A stretch of 41,229 nt of DNA from an uncultured Clostridia bacterium (GTDB taxonomy: Bacteria > Bacillota > Clostridia > Christensenellales > Borkfalkiaceae): contig CALVWO010000009.1 of the NCBI GenBank assembly GCA_944367465.1, positions 1-41,229 of the forward strand. The letters run 5' to 3'. The position numbers and the translations under genes are program-made. Positions 32,485-41,229 of the stretch are shown piece after piece. Numbering within the stretch: the first letter of the stretch is position 1; every line of letters begins with the position of its first letter. The notes beneath the pieces are model-generated. The model was not told where the DNA came from and searched no databases. It was given only the letters and a program-made list of their open reading frames with translations.

Positions 32485-35121
32485 TTATTCGCCGTCCGTT
32501 TCGGGTTCTGCGGGAGAATCGTTCCCGCCCTCCCCTTCGGACACGGTGTCGTCGGTTGCGTCGTCCGTTTCGTCCGCGCCCTCGGCGAGCTCCTCGGGCG
32601 AGAGATCGGCTGCCGTCTCTTCGGGCGCCTCGACTTCCGCCTCGTCGTCCTTTTCGGTGACGGCGACGGTGGCGACCACGCCGTCGCGCACGTTCATGAG
32701 ACGCACGCCGCGCGTGTTGCGCCCGATCTGCGAAATGCTCTCCGCGTGCATGCGGATGACGATGCCCGCAGACGTGACGAGCATCACGTCGTCGTCATCG
32801 GAGACGAGCTTCATATTCACGAGCGCGCCCGTCTTTTCGTTGAACACGCCCGCCTTGATGCCCTTGCCGCCGCGCGTCTGCACACGGTAATCGGCGGGAT
32901 CGGTGCGCTTGCCGTAGCCGTTCTCGGAGACGGTGAGGATATCGTACCCCTCTCTCAGAACGAGCATATCGACGACGGCGTCGCCCTCCGCGAGGTTGAT
33001 GGCGCGCACGCCCATCGTATCGCGCCCCATCGGGCGGACGTTCTCTTCGGAGAAGCGGATACACTTGCCGGAACGCGAGGCGACGACGATCTCGTCCGAG
33101 CCGGTCGCGAACTGTACGGAGATGAGCTCGTCGCCCTCGGAGATCTTGATGGCGATCTTGCCGCTGCGCATGATGCGGTCGAACTCGCTCGTGGCGGTCT
33201 TTTTGATGAGCCCGTTCTTGGTCGCCATCACAAGATACCCGGTGCCGTTTTCCGCAACGGGCAGAATGGCGGCGATCTTCTCGCCCGCGTTGAGCTGGAC
33301 GATATTGACGATCGCCCGCCCGCGCGCGGTGCGGTTCGCCTCGGGAATCTGATACCCCTTGATGGAGTACACCTTGCCGAAGTTGGAGAAGAGCAGGATA
33401 TTGTTATGCGTGGAGCATACGAACATCTGCTCGACGAAGTCGTCCTCCTTCGGGCGATGCCCCGTAATGCCCACGCCGCCGCGGTTCTGCGCGCGGTATT
33501 CGGCGACGGGGAAGCGCTTCACGTAGCCGGAGTGCGTCATGGAAATGACGACGTCCTCTTCGTCGATGAGGTCCTCGTCCTCGATCTCGCCGTAATCGAC
33601 GGAGATCTCCGTCTTTCTCTCGGAGGGATATTTCGCCTTGATGGCAAGCAGGTCGGTCTTGATGATTTCGAGCACGCGCCATTCGTTGGCGAGAATGTCT
33701 TTGAGGTCGGCAATCGTTGCGCGCAATCCTTCCAGCTCCTCTTTGAGCTTTTCCACTTCGAGGGAAGTGAGACGCTGCAAGCGCATTTCGAGGATCGCGT
33801 TCGCCTGCCGCTCGGAAAGCTCGAACGCGGCGGTCAGGCGTTCCGTCGCCTCGTTCTTATCCGCCGATTCCTTGATGATCTTGATGACCTCGTCGATATT
33901 GGCGAGCGCAAGCACGAGCCCTTCGACGATATGCGCGCGCTCCTCGGTGCGGGCAAGGTCGAACTTCGTGCGGCGGACGATGACTTCCTTCTGATGCTCG
34001 AGATAGTACACGAGGATCTCGCGCAGGTTGAGGACTTTCGGCTCGGTGCCGTTCTCGACGAGCGCCAAAAGGATAATGCCGTCGGAAGTCTGCAAATTGG
34101 TGTGCTTGTAGAGGGAGTTGAGAACGACCTGCGGGTTCGCGTCCTTCTTGCATTCGATGACGACGCGCATACCGTCGCGCCCCGACTCCTCGCGGATATC
34201 CGAAATGCCTTCGAGGCGTTTATCGCGCACCATGTTCGCGATCGTCTCGATGAGCTGGGCTTTGTTGACCTGGTAGGGAATTTCGGTAACGACGATGCGG
34301 CTTCTTAAATTCCCGCCCGTGCCGTGCTCCTCGATCTCGCATTTGGAGCGGATGACGATGTTCCCCTGCCCCGTGCGGTACGCCTTGCGGATGCCGCTGC
34401 GCCCCATGATGATGCCGCCCGTGGGGAAGTCGGGCGCGGGGATGTAGTTCATGAGTTCGTCGACCGTGATGTCGGGATTTTCGATGAGCGCGACCGTGCC
34501 GTCGATGACCTCGGCGAGGTTATGCGGCGGGATATTCGTCGCCATGCCGACGGCGATGCCGTCCGATCCGTTGACGAGCAGGTTGGGGAAGCGCGCCGTG
34601 AGCACGGCGGGCTCCATCTCGTTGCCGTCGAAGTTGGGGAAGAAATCCACCGTCTCCTTATCGAGATCGCGCAGCATTTCCGCGGCGAGTTTTGAAAGGC
34701 GCGCCTCGGTATAACGCATTGCCGCGGGGGGATCGCCGTCCACCGAGCCGAAGTTGCCGTGTCCGTCGACGAGCGGGAAGTTGATGGAGAAATCCTGCGC
34801 CAGACGCACGAGCGCGTCGTACACCGACCTGTCGCCATGCGGGTGGAATTTACCCAGAACATCGCCGACGATACGCGCGCACTTGCGGTACGCCTTCTCG
34901 TTGTACAGCCCCATTTCGTGCATGGAGTAGAGGATTCTCCTGTGAACGGGTTTGAGTCCGTCGCGCACGTCGGGAATGGCGCGGGACTTATTGACCGCCA
35001 TCGCGTAGGCGATGAAGGAGCGTTTCAGCTCGTCGTCGACCTCGACATCGAGGATCTTGGTCATTTCGAGCGTCTTTTTAAATTCTTCGGTCAGCTCGGG
35101 ACTTGTCTCTTTTTTAGCCAT
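32485..35121 (-). CDS. gyrA: DNA gyrase subunit A
   Basis: Breakage-reunion subunit of gyrase. 878 aa: the winged-helix/tower core with catalytic Tyr137 ([11 protein letters not shown]), then the C-terminal beta-pinwheel with the GyrA-box QTRGGKG, which separates it from ParC, and a very acidic ~50-residue tail. In the quinolone-contact helix, [10 protein letters not shown] has Arg98 where most bacteria have Ser (E. coli Ser83), while the Asp87 equivalent (Asp102) is kept. AGGAG lies 5 nt before the ATG at 35121. gyrB lies upstream on the same strand but 813 bp away, across nested repeats. Confidence 0.98.
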   Translation of the reverse strand: MAKKETSPELTEEFKKTLEMTKILDVEVDDELKRSFIAYAMAVNKSRAIPDVRDGLKPVHRRILYSMHEMGLYNEKAYRKCARIVGDVLGKFHPHGDRSVYDALVRLAQDFSINFPLVDGHGNFGSVDGDPPAAMRYTEARLSKLAAEMLRDLDKETVDFFPNFDGNEMEPAVLTARFPNLLVNGSDGIAVGMATNIPPHNLAEVIDGTVALIENPDITVDELMNYIPAPDFPTGGIIMGRSGIRKAYRTGQGNIVIRSKCEIEEHGTGGNLRSRIVVTEIPYQVNKAQLIETIANMVRDKRLEGISDIREESGRDGMRVVIECKKDANPQVVLNSLYKHTNLQTSDGIILLALVENGTEPKVLNLREILVYYLEHQKEVIVRRTKFDLARTEERAHIVEGLVLALANIDEVIKIIKESADKNEATERLTAAFELSERQANAILEMRLQRLTSLEVEKLKEELEGLRATIADLKDILANEWRVLEIIKTDLLAIKAKYPSERKTEISVDYGEIEDEDLIDEEDVVISMTHSGYVKRFPVAEYRAQNRGGVGITGHRPKEDDFVEQMFVCSTHNNILLFSNFGKVYSIKGYQIPEANRTARGRAIVNIVQLNAGEKIAAILPVAENGTGYLVMATKNGLIKKTATSEFDRIMRSGKIAIKISEGDELISVQFATGSDEIVVASRSGKCIRFSEENVRPMGRDTMGVRAINLAEGDAVVDMLVLREGYDILTVSENGYGKRTDPADYRVQTRGGKGIKAGVFNEKTGALVNMKLVSDDDDVMLVTSAGIVIRMHAESISQIGRNTRGVRLMNVRDGVVATVAVTEKDDEAEVEAPEETAADLSPEELAEGADETDDATDDTVSEGEGGNDSPAEPETDGE

Positions 35122-35137
35122 AAAAACTCCTTAACTC

Positions 35138-35179
35138 TTCACAAATTTTCTCGTCCAAAGGGACGACAAAATTTCGTGA
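35138..35179. repeat. H2-like hairpin next to the gyrA ribosome binding site (copy F)
   Basis: TTCACAAATTTTCTCGTCC (35138-35156) pairs, with one bulge and one mismatch, with 35161-35179. The outer parts match terminal hairpin H2 of the three-hairpin element; the inner stem differs. It ends about 8 nt upstream of the gyrA Shine-Dalgarno. Confidence 0.65.
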
Positions 35180-35182
35180 TCT

Positions 35183-35625
35183 GAGCAGGAGGTTGCTGAC
35201 ACGGCACTTTGTGCCTGACAGCACCTCCCGCTCTGCGTGCGAACCTTAGGGGCTTACAATTATAGTTCGCCCGCATTCACACCTACCTGAAAGCCGCGTG
35301 AGCGGCAAATTGAGGCATACTGCGCAAAATAGCGATTTTGCTTGTATCTGTGATTGATAGCTTTTTCAGTACGTCCTTGGCGCCCTCTATGAGGGAGCTG
35401 GCTGGGCAGCAAAGCTGCACAGACTGAGGGAGTTACTCCCACCGCCCCTGCGAGGCACCTCTTGGCGGCACCAAGGGGGTGTGCCGCCCGCGGGCACGGA
35501 ATTGCCGCTGAGAAAGGCAATTCCTTAGTTCGCCATGCGCGCACAGCGCACCGCGCTGCTGCGCATTACGCATGGCTCACCCTCAAAGAGGGAGGCAAGT
35601 TATAATCACTCGCGCAAGCAAAATC
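35183..35625. repeat. Composite repeat block between gyrB and gyrA
   Basis: Non-coding. It contains a GGAGGTTGCTG...CAGCACCTCC hairpin (~35189-35229), a CGCATTCAC...GCGGCAAATTGAGGC segment (35271-35316) shared with 37992-38037, a CCCTCTATGAGGGAG palindrome, the CTTGGCGGCACC...GCGGGCACGG-AATTGCC module (35460-35525) shared with 21195-21270, and a closing CCCTCAAAGAGGGAGG palindrome. No open frame looks like a protein. Confidence 0.6.
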
Positions 35626-35647
35626 GCATTTTGCGCCCGCGCCCCGC

Positions 35648-35930
35648 ATTTGCGCATACCTGCGCTCGTCGCGACAAGGCGCGTTTTGTGGTCATTCGGC
35701 TAAGCCGAACGCCGCACTTTTCACGCCCGTCGCTCCTCTTCACGAAAATGTTTTCATAGAAAACATTTTCGTGATTGCTGCGGTATATTTTTCAGAAAGT
35801 GAGCCGCCGCGCGCTATACTGTTGCGATTGCGCCGCAGAGAGAAAACGCGCGGTCAGCCGCAGGCGCACCCGCGGGTTGTCTCTCAAAATCACGACTTTT
35901 TTTCGCGTCAGTTCGCGGAAAAAAGTGTGA
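35648..35930 (+). repeat. Three-hairpin intergenic element, copy B
   Basis: Read on the plus strand. 35648-35827 is the inverted 174/180 match of copy A, including H1 as a perfect 15-bp stem (35741-35773). Stem 1 follows with CTGTTGCGA in the loop, then stem 2 (GAGAGAAAAC/GTTGTCTCTC) and terminal hairpin H2 (35890-35930, loop TCAGTT). H2 ends four nt past the gyrB stop codon. Confidence 0.85.
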
Positions 35931-35934
35931 ACCC

Positions 35935-38076
<2,142 letters not shown>

Positions 38077-38109
38077 TCAATGGTTCTGGAAATAAAATCA
38101 ACCGAATTT

Positions 38110-38138
38110 ATTATACCACACGCGCGGATAAAAGTACA
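38110..38138 (-). promoter_or_regulatory. Extended -10 promoter of gyrB
   Basis: TGGTATAAT (TGn extension plus TATAAT, 38110-38118) on the minus strand with a weak -35 (TGTACT). Confidence 0.6.
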
Positions 38139-38180
38139 GCAAAACGGCGCGGTTTTGGGGATTTTTTCCACCGGAACGGC

Positions 38181-38210
38181 AAAAAAGGCGCGTAGGAACG
38201 CCTACACGCC
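38181..38210. terminator. Terminator of the mazG-dus operon
   Basis: A 9-bp stem (38187-38195/38202-38210, one G-T pair) followed on the minus strand by six T. The opposite side ends TTTTC, so it may act in both directions. It separates dus from gyrB. Confidence 0.8.
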
Positions 38211-38271
38211 TTTTCTATGCGATTGTAAAGGTGGGATACGCCGACCGCCGCGTGGCTTTACAGGGCTTGAT

Positions 38272-39240
38272 TTACGATGAAACATCCGCCTCGCCCGTTT
38301 CGGGCGGCGCGGAGAACGCCTCGTCCGCCACGGCGCGGAGAGCTTCGACGGTATCCGCCGAAAAGAGCCGCCGCTTGTACTCCGCCGCTCCCTTTACGCC
38401 CTTGCAGTAGAACGCCGCCATCTTGCGCATGAACACGACGGCAAACCGTTCGCCGCAGAGCGCGAGCGTTTCGTCGAGCTGGCGGAAAAAGAGTTCGCGC
38501 ATGGGCGGCGCCTCCGTGCCGAGAATATCGCAGAAGGTCTGCGGGCGGCAGAGCGCGGCGCGGGCGATCATCACCCCGTCGGCGCCCGTCCGCTCCGTCA
38601 TCTTTTCCGCGTCGCTTTTCGACCAGATCCCGCCGTTCGCAATGACGGGGATCCCGACCGCGTTCTTTGCCGCGGCGATCTCGGCATAGTCCGGCGCGCC
38701 GGCATACAGCTTATCGCGCGTTCTGCCGTGGACGGTGATCATGCACGCCCCCGCCCCCTCGCACAGCCGCGCGAACTCGGCGGCGATCTTTTTTTCGGGC
38801 GAGACGCCGATGCGGAATTTGACGGAGATGCGCTTGCCGCTCTTTGCGCATTCGGAGATGACCTTTTCCGCAAGCGGAAGATCTTCCATGAGCGCGTTGC
38901 CGTCGCCGTTGCCCACGATCTTGGGCATGGGACAGCCCATGTTGATATCGATGAGGTCGAAGGGCGCCAAGTCCTCGCTCTCGCACGCCGCGCGCATGAT
39001 CGCGGGATCGCTCCCGAAGATCTGCGCCGCCTTGGGCGACTCGCTGCCGCAATAAAGGAGTTTCTTCGTCTCCTCGCTGCCGTAGGCAAGCCCCTTGCAG
39101 CTCACCATCTCCGTAAACGTCAGCCCCGCGCCGAGGCGCATGCACATGGTTCGGAAGGGATAGTTCGTATACCCCGCGAGCGGCGCCAGAAATACGTTGT
39201 TCGGGCATACCATGCCCGCGATATTCAGCTCATGAACCAC
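38272..39240 (-). CDS. dus: tRNA-dihydrouridine synthase (DusB-like)
   Basis: FMN-dependent reductase that makes dihydrouridine in tRNA; 322 aa. The TIM barrel opens NNVFLAPLAGYTNYPFR. The catalytic Cys lies in DINMGCPMPKIVGNGDGNALM, FMN/substrate residues in SVKFRIG and ITVHGRTRDKLY, and PVIANGGIW plus DGVMIARAAL bind the phosphate. The GTG at 39240 is preferred: GAGG lies 6 nt upstream inside the end of mazG and the reading overlaps that gene by 11 nt. The ATG at 39252 lacks a spaced Shine-Dalgarno. Last gene of a flippase-mazG-dus operon. Which Dus position it modifies is not shown. Confidence 0.92.
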   Translation of the reverse strand: MVHELNIAGMVCPNNVFLAPLAGYTNYPFRTMCMRLGAGLTFTEMVSCKGLAYGSEETKKLLYCGSESPKAAQIFGSDPAIMRAACESEDLAPFDLIDINMGCPMPKIVGNGDGNALMEDLPLAEKVISECAKSGKRISVKFRIGVSPEKKIAAEFARLCEGAGACMITVHGRTRDKLYAGAPDYAEIAAAKNAVGIPVIANGGIWSKSDAEKMTERTGADGVMIARAALCRPQTFCDILGTEAPPMRELFFRQLDETLALCGERFAVVFMRKMAAFYCKGVKGAAEYKRRLFSADTVEALRAVADEAFSAPPETGEADVSS

Positions 39241-40621
39241 GTTTTGCCTCATCCATGTACGCGGCGCGCTCCTCGGGCGAGAGCGCGGTCACATCCTTGC
39301 CGTCCGCACGCACGCGCGCCTCGAACGCGGTGTATTCGCGCTGCGCGCGCTTTGCGCGGTCCAAAAGCGCCTGTTCGCACTCCACGCCCGCCGCACGGCC
39401 GAGCGCCGCGCACTCCCATAAAATTTCGGAGAGCGCCGCCTCCGCGTCCGCCTTGTCCTTTGCGGCAGAGAACTGCGCGAGCGAGGCGGAGAGCCGCGCG
39501 GAGACCGCCTCCGCCGTGCTCTTTTCCCAGCCGCCCTTTTCCATGCGCTTGCACACCTTCTGCGCCCTGAGCAGCGCGGGGAACCCCTCGGGGACGTCGT
39601 TCACGGCATCCGAGAACGTCTCCTGTCCCTTCTCCTTCATCTTGTTCTTATCCCACACGGTGAGCGCGCCGTCGGCGCCCGCCGCCCGATCGCTCCCGAA
39701 CACGTGCGTGTGCCGCGTGATGAGTTTTTCGCACACCTCGGAGAGCACGTCCGTCATGTTGAAGTTGCCGCGCTCCTCCTCGATGAGGGTGTGGAACGCC
39801 GCCTGCATGATGACGTCGCCCGCCTCCTCGCACATCTTGGCGGGGTCGTCCGCGTCGATGGCGTCCACCAGTTCGTAAGCCTCTTCGATGGCGTTGATGC
39901 GAATGCTCTGATGCGTCTGCACCCTGTCCCACGGGCAGCCGTCGGGCGCGCGGAGACGGCGCAGAATGGCGAGAAAATCGTTCAGGTCGAAGCGCTTTTT
40001 TTCGAGGAGCGGGATATCGGGCACTGCGAGCGCGCACGTCGCGTCGTAGTCCCGCTGCCTGTCCGCCTCAAAGAGCGCGATCTTTTTTACCTTTCCGACG
40101 CGCACGAAATACGCGGGCGCCTCGTCGCCGAAGGCGTCGGCGAGCGCGAGCTTCACGTCCCCCGCCAGAGAGGGCTCGGCAAGGTCGTACACCACGAGCG
40201 GAAGGGAGAGTTTCGCCCCCGCCACATCATAGGCGGAGAGCGCGAGATAGTCCCCGAGCCCCGCCTTTTCCGCCGCGGCAGCCGCCTTGGAGACGCCGCC
40301 GATCACAACGGTGCCCCTGTACTTCATGAGCGCCTGCGCCGCCCTGTCCTCGGCGGGAGAGCCGTCCACACAGTAGCAGACGTTCTCCGTTTTCCCCATG
40401 CGCCTCAGCTCGCGCACGATGGCTTTTACGAGCGTATCGTAACTGCGGCAGCGCTCGTAGAGTTCATCGAAACTTTCAAATGCGATCCCCGCGTCCGTCA
40501 GCCCCTGCGCCGAGGGATGCGTCCGCGTGCGCACGACTACCCTGTCCGCCGCCCGCGCCGCCGCGAGCCCGCGCGCCGTAACGTCGCCCCGCTCTGCGCC
40601 CAATCCGATGATCGTGATCAT
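39230..40621 (-). CDS. mazG: YabN/MazG-type nucleoside triphosphate pyrophosphohydrolase
   Basis: 463-aa fusion of an N-terminal tetrapyrrole-methylase-like domain (~1-215) and a MazG NTP pyrophosphatase region, as in Bacillus YabN; it removes aberrant NTPs. The first MazG domain keeps its acidic metal ligands (INAIEEAYELVDAID and MCEEAGDVIMQ) with the upstream CPWDRVQTHQSI signature. The second MazG repeat (~365-440) has lost the equivalent acids (SARLSASLAQF, LSEILWECAAL). The methylase part opens GLGAERGDVT rather than the usual GLGPGDP form and may not bind SAM. AAGGTG lies 7 nt before the ATG at 40621. It is downstream of the SpoVB-like gene, as in Bacilli. Confidence 0.92.
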   Translation of the reverse strand: MITIIGLGAERGDVTARGLAAARAADRVVVRTRTHPSAQGLTDAGIAFESFDELYERCRSYDTLVKAIVRELRRMGKTENVCYCVDGSPAEDRAAQALMKYRGTVVIGGVSKAAAAAEKAGLGDYLALSAYDVAGAKLSLPLVVYDLAEPSLAGDVKLALADAFGDEAPAYFVRVGKVKKIALFEADRQRDYDATCALAVPDIPLLEKKRFDLNDFLAILRRLRAPDGCPWDRVQTHQSIRINAIEEAYELVDAIDADDPAKMCEEAGDVIMQAAFHTLIEEERGNFNMTDVLSEVCEKLITRHTHVFGSDRAAGADGALTVWDKNKMKEKGQETFSDAVNDVPEGFPALLRAQKVCKRMEKGGWEKSTAEAVSARLSASLAQFSAAKDKADAEAALSEILWECAALGRAAGVECEQALLDRAKRAQREYTAFEARVRADGKDVTALSPEERAAYMDEAKRGS

Positions 40622-41229
40622 ACCGTTTCACCTTTTTCCGTTCGTCTGATTTTCTCATAGTATATAATAAATCGAGGAAAAAAGCAACCAGATAGCAGGC
40701 GTTGGAGGCGACCGCCGCGCCGTATACCGACCATGCGGGATCGCCGACGAGCGCCCATTGCAGCACGAATTTGACGGAGACGGCGGCGAGCATGGCAAGC
40801 GCCGCACGCTTTGCCCGCCCCATGCCCGTGAGGCACGCCGAGAGCGTGTTCAGCCCCGCGAGCGTCGCCGCCGAGACGGACGAAAGGCGCAGAAGGCGCA
40901 CGAGGGTCTCCCCCTCCCCCGCCGTCAGCGACGGATACAGGAGCGCAACGACGGGGCGCGCGAACACAAAGAGCCCCGCGGCGCATGGTACGGCGAGCGC
41001 GAGCGTGACGAGCACGGCAAGCACGGCGCGGCGGCGCGCCTCCTCCCCCTCTCCGCGCGAACAGCACGCCGCCACCGCGGGCACGGACGCCGCCACCAGC
41101 CCGTAGCACACCGTTGCGGGAAGGGAGATGAGCGACGCGGCGCTCCCCGCAAACAGCCCGTACAGCGAGACGGCGCTCTCCGTATGACGGGAAAGCAGGC
41201 GCACGACGACAACGCTGTCGAGCATCTGC
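40476..41229 (-). CDS. SpoVB/YabM-like MOP-superfamily flippase, C-terminal part, possible frameshift at its end
   Basis: Partial at the right window edge (5' end missing). Polysaccharide/lipid flippase of the SpoVB group, in the membrane. Typical helices are seen: SLISLPATVCYGLVAASVPAVAA, an LLYP-type loop, and TLAGLNTLSACLTGMGRAKRAALAMLAAVSVKFVLQW. Next to mazG this matches the Bacillus yabM-yabN order. The hydrophobic part ends near 40660 (FFLDLLYTM). The frame then runs 146 nt into mazG with a composition that only mirrors mazG. In the adjacent frame a TGA overlaps the mazG ATG (ATGA), which suggests that a one-base shift has occurred here. Confidence 0.82.
   Translation of the reverse strand, partial: QMLDSVVVVRLLSRHTESAVSLYGLFAGSAASLISLPATVCYGLVAASVPAVAACCSRGEGEEARRRAVLAVLVTLALAVPCAAGLFVFARPVVALLYPSLTAGEGETLVRLLRLSSVSAATLAGLNTLSACLTGMGRAKRAALAMLAAVSVKFVLQWALVGDPAWSVYGAAVASNACYLVAFFLDLLYTMRKSDERKKVKRYDHDHRIGRRAGRRYGARARGGAGGGQGSRAHADASLGAGADGRGDRI

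Overview
The window is a 41 kb, high-GC stretch of chromosome from an endospore-forming Firmicute. A germination lytic enzyme next to a YpeB-type protein, and a SpoVB/YabM-like flippase next to a YabN/MazG-type protein, are Bacillota sporulation synteny. The best guess is an uncultured gut clostridial lineage, but no rRNA gene is present to fix it. Most promoters read TTGACA/TTGACT-17-TATAAT and most genes have AGGAGG-type ribosome binding sites. I found no tRNA, rRNA, CRISPR array, prophage or transposase gene.

Layout, left to right. 1-4.3 kb: a truncated ABC exporter, a PlsC-type acyltransferase with a zinc ribbon, an MntP manganese exporter behind a yybP-ykoY riboswitch, and a small PriA-like protein. 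4.3-10 kb: a cardiolipin-synthase-like phospholipase D, TrmL, a small-RNA candidate, and the germination pair SleB/YpeB, whose YpeB carries a very long basic N-terminus. 10-12.5 kb: a zinc-dependent phospholipase C-like protein and an Atg22-like MFS carrier. 12.5-16 kb (minus): serS, a DEDD exonuclease with a BRCT-like tail, and an RsmF-type rRNA methylase, overlapping head to tail. 16-19 kb: a CtpE-like P-type ATPase. 19-24 kb: a DUF1893 protein, an Fe-S aldo/keto reductase, and ppdK with a strange triplicated 3' end. 24-32 kb: an amidohydrolase, a CmpB-like membrane protein, a MATE pump, a hypothetical protein, a SecB-like chaperone, an alpha/beta hydrolase, an SH3-NlpC/P60 lipoprotein and a PHP phosphatase. 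32-38 kb: gyrA and gyrB, separated by 813 bp of repeats. 38-41 kb: a Dus enzyme, MazG and the SpoVB-like flippase.

Most genes are housekeeping (translation, tRNA/rRNA modification, topology, envelope lipids, export). The novelty is mainly between them. (1) At least five copies (4326-4610, 9178-9302, 18888-19034, 35648-35930, 37867-37998) of a non-coding element share a three-hairpin architecture with conserved loops and co-varying stems. In every copy the same terminal hairpin lies within about 10 nt of a Shine-Dalgarno or within 4 nt of a stop codon. (2) Downstream of ppdK sit two further copies of the codons for its C-terminal 16 residues, at an exact 102-bp period. Nearly all differences between them are synonymous, while the hairpin spacers between them are almost identical. 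This looks like repeated replacement of a gene end rather than plain tandem duplication. Other points of note are an arginine at the GyrA Ser83 position, a probably leaderless PHP phosphatase mRNA, and a possible frameshift at the end of the SpoVB-like gene.
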